DNA of 18,101 nucleotides from CAZCAC01 sp964496575. Its GTDB lineage: Bacteria > Planctomycetota > UBA1135 > GCA-002686595. Below are positions 14,901 through 18,101 of the stretch, one piece after another. A model generated the notes under the pieces. The model saw nothing but the letters and a program-made list of their open reading frames with translations, searched no databases and had not been told where the DNA came from. The first letter of the stretch is position 1. Every line of letters begins with the position of its first letter. Made by a program: the position numbers and the translations under genes. The stretch spans positions 1 through 18,101 of the forward strand of contig CAZCAC010000155.1 of the NCBI GenBank assembly GCA_964496575.1. The letters run 5' to 3'.

Positions 14901-17900
14901 TCATCCGCGAACAGATCCTCGCTCGATTCGAGGAGAGAATCTTCGATCTCGACCTCGAGGAGCTGCGGGGGACGCTGGAGCGGGCCGCGCGCAGCTGGTG
15001 GCCGAAGTCCTGGTTCCTCTATCGCGGGATCGGCGCGGCGCTCGCCGGCGCGGCGCGCGACGGAGCTCGGCCCGGAACCGAGGAGCTCGCCGGGATCCTC
15101 GACCCCGCGCTCGCGGTTCGCGAGGAGGAGCGTCGCCTGGAAGCCGCGAACGAGACGGCGCGCGCGCTGCTGGGGCGCGCCTGGCGCGGCGTGGACACCG
15201 ACTGGCCCTCGCTCGAGGCGATCCTGGAGTGGGCCGGCGCCCTGCGCCGCGTCGCCACGCGGCTGGCCGGGACCGACTACGAGCACGCCGTCGCCCTCCG
15301 ACAGGCGTGGGCGCGGCTCGCCCTGGAGGCGGGGGCGGAGCTGCGCGCCGAGGGTCCGCTCGGTCGCGAGCTGGACGCGCTGCGCGATGCGTACTCGAGC
15401 TGGGGCGAGCGCCGCGAGGCCCTCGAGGCGCTGCTCGAGCTCGACCCCGCGTGCGCGTGGGGAACCTCCCCGCGCGAGCCGGGGATCCTCGAGCGCGTGG
15501 CCCGGACGGCGCGGAGGATGCTGGACACCACCCCGCGCCTGCGCGAGTGGTGCGCCTGGCAGCGGAAGCGCGCGGGGGCGGTGGAGGTCGGCCTCACCCC
15601 GCTGATCGACGAGCTGGAAGCGGGTCGCCTCGCCGCCGCGGAGCTGCGCGGGGTGTTCGACCGCGCCTGGTACCAGCGCTGGAGCCTCGAGGGGGTCGAG
15701 GCGGAGGAGGTGCTCCGGAACTTCTTCCGCCCCGAGCACGAGCGGCGGATCGACGAGTTCCAGAGCGCCGACGAGGCCTACGCGCTGCGGACCCGCGACC
15801 TCCTGGTCGCTCGCCTCGCCGAGCGGGTGCCGCACCCCGCGTCGAAGATCCTCCCGACCTCCGAGCCGGGGATCCTGCGCCGCGAGATGCAGAAGAAGCG
15901 GCGCCACAAGTCGGTGCGCACCCTCTTCCGCGAGATCCCCAACCTGCTCCCGCGGATCAAACCGTGTCTCCTGATGAGTCCGCTCTCCGTGGCGCAGTAC
16001 CTCGACCCCGACCACGCACCGTTCGACATCGTCGTCTTCGACGAGGCGTCGCAGATCCCCGTCTGGGACGGCATCGGGGCGATCGCGCGCGGTTCGCAGG
16101 CGGTGATCGTCGGCGACCCCAAGCAGCTTCCGCCGACCACCTTCTTCCAGCGCACCGAGTCGGAGGACGATTTCGATGCGGTGCCCGTGGAAGAGGAGGA
16201 GGTCGAGGACCTCGAGAGCATCCTCGACGACTGCCTCGCCTCGGGGATCGCGCGGCTCTCGCTCGACTGGCACTACCGCAGCCGCCACGAGAGCCTGATC
16301 GCCTTCAGCAACCACAACTACTACGACGGCCGGCTCCTGACCTTCCCTTCACCCGATCGCGACGGGCTGGGCGTACGCTGGCGCGAGGTGCCGGACGGGG
16401 TCTACGACAAGGGCAAGACGCGGACCAACCGCCGCGAGGCGGAGTGCATCACCGAGGAGATCGTCCGGCGGCTGCTCGATCCGGAGCTGTCGCGCTTCAC
16501 CATCGGCGTGGTCACCTTCAACCTCGCCCAGCAGGTCCTGATCGAGGACCTGCTCGAGGAGCGGCGCCGCGAGGATCCGCGGATCGACGCCTTCTTCGCC
16601 GAGGACACGACGGAAGGGGTCTTCGTCAAGAACCTGGAGAACGTGCAGGGCGACGAGCGCGACGTCATTCTCTTCTCGATCACCTACGGACCCGACGAGG
16701 CCGGCAAGGTCTCGATGAACTTCGGACCGATGAACCGCGACGGGGGCGAGCGTCGCCTGAACGTGGCCATCACCCGCGCGCGCCGCGAGGTGATCGTCTT
16801 CTCCACGTTGCGCGCGGAGCAGATCGACCTGGTGCGCACCCAGGCGCGCGGCGTGGCGGACCTGCGCGCCTTTCTCGAGTACGCCCAGCACGGACCCCTG
16901 ACGATCGCGCGCCAGAATCGCTTCCGTCCCGCGGACGGCGAGGAGGCTCCCTTCGAGGAGGCGATCGCGGCGGGGCTGCGCGCGCGGGGCTGGACGGTCG
17001 AGATGGCGGTGGGTTGTTCCGGTTATCGCCTCGACCTGGCGGTGATCGACCCCGACGACCCGTCGCGCTACCTTCTCGGGATCGAGTGCGACGGCCGCGG
17101 CTACGCGGCGGCGAAGACCGCGCGTGATCGCGACAAGCTGCGCGCGGAGGTGCTGGGGCACCTCGGCTGGCGGGTACACCGGGTGTGGTCGAGCGACTGG
17201 TGGTACGAGCCCGAGGAGGAACTCTCGAGGATCGAGGCGGCGCTCGAGGCTGCCCGGCGGGGAGAGGTCGCCGAGGAGAGCGAGGACGAGGACTCGGGTG
17301 CGGCGAGGGGAGAGGGGGGAACGGATCGTCAGGAATCGCCACGCCCGCGCCGTCCCCGCCAGCGCAAGCTCGGGGTCTACCGGCCGACGCCGATCACCTC
17401 GCTGAAGGGGGACGTCGATCACTTCTTCGAGGAGAGGTCGGATCGCGCCGTGCGCGGCGCGCTGGAGCGGATCGTCCGCCGCGAGGGCCCGATCTCGATC
17501 GACCTCGCCGCGCGCCGCGTCGCGTCGATGTGGGGCATGGAGCGGATGCGCGCCCGCACCCTGGATCGGGTTCGGGAGCTGCTGGAGGGACCCTTGACCC
17601 CTCGCGAATCCGGTGGCCAGGAGTTCCTCTGGCCGGAGGAGCTCGACCCCGAGACCTGGTCCGACTTCCGCACCGCCGGCGACGACCCGGCGAGCGAGCG
17701 CGCGCCCGACGACTTGCCGCTGGAGGAGATCCGCAACGCGGGGCACTACCTGTTGCGCTCCCACCTCTCGCTGCCACTGGAGGACCTCGCCCGCGAGACG
17801 GCCCGCCTCTTCGGCTTCGCGAGGTTGGGGAGCGCGCTGCGGGAGCGGATGATGGCGGGGCTGCGGCTGCTCGTCGATCAGGAGCTCGCCGAGCAGGAGG

Positions 17901-17932
17901 GGGATGCGATAGTGATTCGGTCCAGAGGGTAG
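11984..17932 (+). CDS. Hhe-like DUF4011-helicase-nuclease-DUF3320 protein with transglutaminase-like module
   Basis: 1,982 residues; ATG preceded by GGAGG nine bases upstream. Order of parts: beta-rich N-terminal domain (about 22-145); transglutaminase-like module with Cys241 (LATCLDAALLA), His267 (TRGHAFTGVWL) and Asp303 (VFDPTL); DUF4011 (about 400-640, WRRKLLDLTLRNRLLNF); superfamily 1 helicase with Walker A GPPGTGKSQT (Lys714), Walker B DEAS (1353-1356), GDPKQLPPT (1377), HYRSRHESL and motif VI NVAITRARRE (1593); PD-(D/E)XK nuclease of Vsr/MTES_1575 type (Glu1658 or Glu1659, Asp1684, E1701-C-D1703, then ARDRDKLRAEVL and WSSDWW); an acidic/proline linker (about 1758-1790); DUF3320-like repeats to the end. 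DUF4011-helicase-Vsr-DUF3320 is the architecture of the single-gene phage-defence system Hhe, so nucleic-acid cleavage during phage attack is the likely role. All catalytic motifs look intact. It follows the antiporter by 22 bases. Confidence 0.88.
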   Translation: MDVSDDEVAPDPETETPELPTPPAAEVFLTVELDRRINYALQQNRVPVVKRVSIEHRGASTLEELVLVVRCEPEFAPEWTLPIDRIAPDSVHHVDNPALELSPAFLEAVRERVAGTMCFEVRRGEEVLGARTEAIELLAREEWSGLGSLPEILAAFVLPNHPVVEELLGAAAAQLERWSGDPSLSGYQTHDPARIASMAAAVYAAMVARDLSYANPPASFESLGQKVRLPGRVVETGLATCLDAALLAAACLEQIGLHPLVLLTRGHAFTGVWLDEQTFAEPATDDGARIKKRVDLGELLVFDPTLVTRKPTPDFEAAVAEARRQLDRLEEFSCAVDVARARKGGLRPLPERVPVEAGELEGDDAPEDRSGSSSAPDLDRLGIGERAPRTSTLEPPPGASRLDRWRRKLLDLTLRNRLLNFRETNSTVPLLCPDLAALEDVLSGGSSFQVRPRPDELESSDPRAQRDEGAIDELLRGELSARRLCADLSKAKLERRLLEIYRQARREREEGGVSALYLALGFLEWYENGSSRRTCRAPILLLPLELSRRTVRSGFSLRLADEDPMVNVTLLEMLRTDHGLVVPGLNPLPGDDSGVDVDEVLRIFRHTVRDIDRWNVTETSAVGFFSFSKFLMWTDLSERADSLLENDLVAHLVERPGEDFEADGEFPAPETLDERYPPTATSCPLPVDSSQLSAIHAAAAGRSFVLEGPPGTGKSQTITNLIAHCLGQGKTVLFVSEKMAALEVVRTRLESIGLGPFCLELHSNKARKRHVVEQLGAALDLVAHADEEEWRADAERLEGLRGALNGYVSALHAPRETGESLYQGISRSIGLRSTPRLDLELPRGLDAAGLATVRECLDALVIADELSEDVATHPFRAARRREFSPLWREEVERALGPLIDTTGALDERLQAVAGHLGVQAEAASLEALGLLVEAAGRLIDAPAPPEELLTRSDWESLREQVEEWIASGRRRNLIREQILARFEERIFDLDLEELRGTLERAARSWWPKSWFLYRGIGAALAGAARDGARPGTEELAGILDPALAVREEERRLEAANETARALLGRAWRGVDTDWPSLEAILEWAGALRRVATRLAGTDYEHAVALRQAWARLALEAGAELRAEGPLGRELDALRDAYSSWGERREALEALLELDPACAWGTSPREPGILERVARTARRMLDTTPRLREWCAWQRKRAGAVEVGLTPLIDELEAGRLAAAELRGVFDRAWYQRWSLEGVEAEEVLRNFFRPEHERRIDEFQSADEAYALRTRDLLVARLAERVPHPASKILPTSEPGILRREMQKKRRHKSVRTLFREIPNLLPRIKPCLLMSPLSVAQYLDPDHAPFDIVVFDEASQIPVWDGIGAIARGSQAVIVGDPKQLPPTTFFQRTESEDDFDAVPVEEEEVEDLESILDDCLASGIARLSLDWHYRSRHESLIAFSNHNYYDGRLLTFPSPDRDGLGVRWREVPDGVYDKGKTRTNRREAECITEEIVRRLLDPELSRFTIGVVTFNLAQQVLIEDLLEERRREDPRIDAFFAEDTTEGVFVKNLENVQGDERDVILFSITYGPDEAGKVSMNFGPMNRDGGERRLNVAITRARREVIVFSTLRAEQIDLVRTQARGVADLRAFLEYAQHGPLTIARQNRFRPADGEEAPFEEAIAAGLRARGWTVEMAVGCSGYRLDLAVIDPDDPSRYLLGIECDGRGYAAAKTARDRDKLRAEVLGHLGWRVHRVWSSDWWYEPEEELSRIEAALEAARRGEVAEESEDEDSGAARGEGGTDRQESPRPRRPRQRKLGVYRPTPITSLKGDVDHFFEERSDRAVRGALERIVRREGPISIDLAARRVASMWGMERMRARTLDRVRELLEGPLTPRESGGQEFLWPEELDPETWSDFRTAGDDPASERAPDDLPLEEIRNAGHYLLRSHLSLPLEDLARETARLFGFARLGSALRERMMAGLRLLVDQELAEQEGDAIVIRSRG

Positions 17933-17935
17933 GGG

Positions 17936-17994
17936 AACTGTTGGCGGTACGGTGCTGGACGCTTCCGAGCATCACGGCAACTGTGGCGGTTCGG
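17936..17994 (+). repeat. Imperfect direct repeat after the helicase-nuclease gene
   Basis: AACTGTTGGCGGTACGG (17936-17952) recurs as AACTGTGGCGGTTCGG (17979-17994), 43 bases later, with one deleted base and one change. Between them, GGTGCT and AGCATC with an inner GGA/TCC could form a weak hairpin (about 17951-17973). There is no T-run, so I do not call it a terminator. Confidence 0.35.
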
Positions 17995-18007
17995 ACAACC
18001 GGAGAGG

Positions 18008-18092
18008 AACCACAGAGGACAGAGAGACCAGAACCAGAACCAGAAATTAACCACAGAGGACACAGAGGACACAGAGATCAGAACCAGAAGAA
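18008..18092 (+). repeat. Simple tandem intergenic repeats (ACCAGA and GACACAGAG units)
   Basis: AACCACAGAGGACA occurs at 18008-18021 and again at 18049-18062. Within this stretch CAGAACCAGAACCAG (hexamer ACCAGA) and GGACACAGAGGACACAGAG (nonamer GACACAGAG) are tandem units, and CAGAACCAGAA appears a third time near 18080-18090. The region is A-rich and clearly below the surrounding GC content. Repeats of this CCACAGAGGACACAGAG kind are familiar from intergenic regions of environmental bacterial genomes. They probably continue beyond the window. Confidence 0.65.
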
Positions 18093-18101
18093 GATAATTA
18101 C

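Noticed and set aside
14350..17127. A 925-codon open frame on the plus strand within the helicase-nuclease gene
   Set aside because: It lies in another frame of a gene with intact helicase and nuclease motifs and reads as Arg/Ala/Gly-rich low-complexity sequence.
9924..17932. A wider defence island in the right block
   Set aside because: Only the helicase-nuclease has a recognised link to defence. No restriction-modification, toxin-antitoxin, integrase or CRISPR element is visible, and the other genes look like ordinary cell functions.
17878..18072. Small minus-strand open frame with repeated Trp-Phe
   Set aside because: Its WFWFW and CPLWF stretches are just translations of the ACCAGA and CACAGAGGA tandem repeats; peptides of this kind are typical artefacts of these repeats.
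1..18101. tRNA, rRNA, CRISPR or transposase genes
   Set aside because: I looked in the intergenic gaps for cloverleaf arms, regularly spaced repeats and transposase motifs and saw none. The gaps are short, apart from the 321 bases at 9603-9923.

Overview
This is a GC-rich (roughly 70%) bacterial window with eleven protein-coding genes and no recognisable RNA gene, insertion sequence or CRISPR array. The sigma factor style (an EDLVQ-type ECF factor), the membrane-anchored sulfatase-fold proteins in tandem, and the simple intergenic repeat at the right edge fit a free-living environmental lineage. Planctomycetota, or a neighbouring poorly cultured phylum, is my best guess; this is an inference from gene style and not a marker-gene result.

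Layout. Left block, minus strand (43-2480): a NUDIX hydrolase, then a secreted S51/cyanophycinase-like protein whose catalytic Ser and His appear to be replaced, then an ECF sigma factor with a credible promoter of its own. Next, plus strand (2530-3714): a hotdog-fold acyl-CoA thioesterase diverging from the NUDIX gene, and a compact rhomboid protease with an intact Ser-His dyad. Converging on these is a tightly overlapping minus-strand operon (9602 down to 3764): two paralogous five-helix membrane proteins with periplasmic alkaline-phosphatase/sulfatase-fold domains (threonine at the nucleophile position in both), followed by an ApaH-like symmetrical Ap4A hydrolase. The junctions are GTGA and TGATG overlaps, so the three are probably translationally coupled.

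Right block, plus strand (9924-17932): a 41-residue highly basic protein with no acidic residue, which I cannot assign, followed by a near-perfect 17-bp hairpin. After it come a CPA2-type antiporter with a C-terminal CBS pair and, 22 bases downstream, a 1,982-residue multidomain protein. That protein has a beta-rich N-terminal domain, a transglutaminase-like Cys-His-Asp module, DUF4011, a superfamily 1 helicase, a Vsr/MTES_1575-type PD-(D/E)XK nuclease and DUF3320-like C-terminal units. Apart from the N-terminal parts, this matches the single-gene anti-phage system named Hhe.

The most interesting unit is the antiporter/helicase-nuclease pair. The antiporter has Asn-Asn (N170-N171) where the ion-coupling Asp pair is expected, and it shares a probable transcript with a likely defence nuclease. 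A two-component system made of a membrane sensor or effector plus a nucleic-acid-targeting nuclease is a testable hypothesis, not a demonstrated one. Other points are a run of genes with TANNNT boxes 7-8 bases before an ATG that lacks a usable Shine-Dalgarno sequence (possible leaderless transcripts), and simple tandem repeats at the right end.
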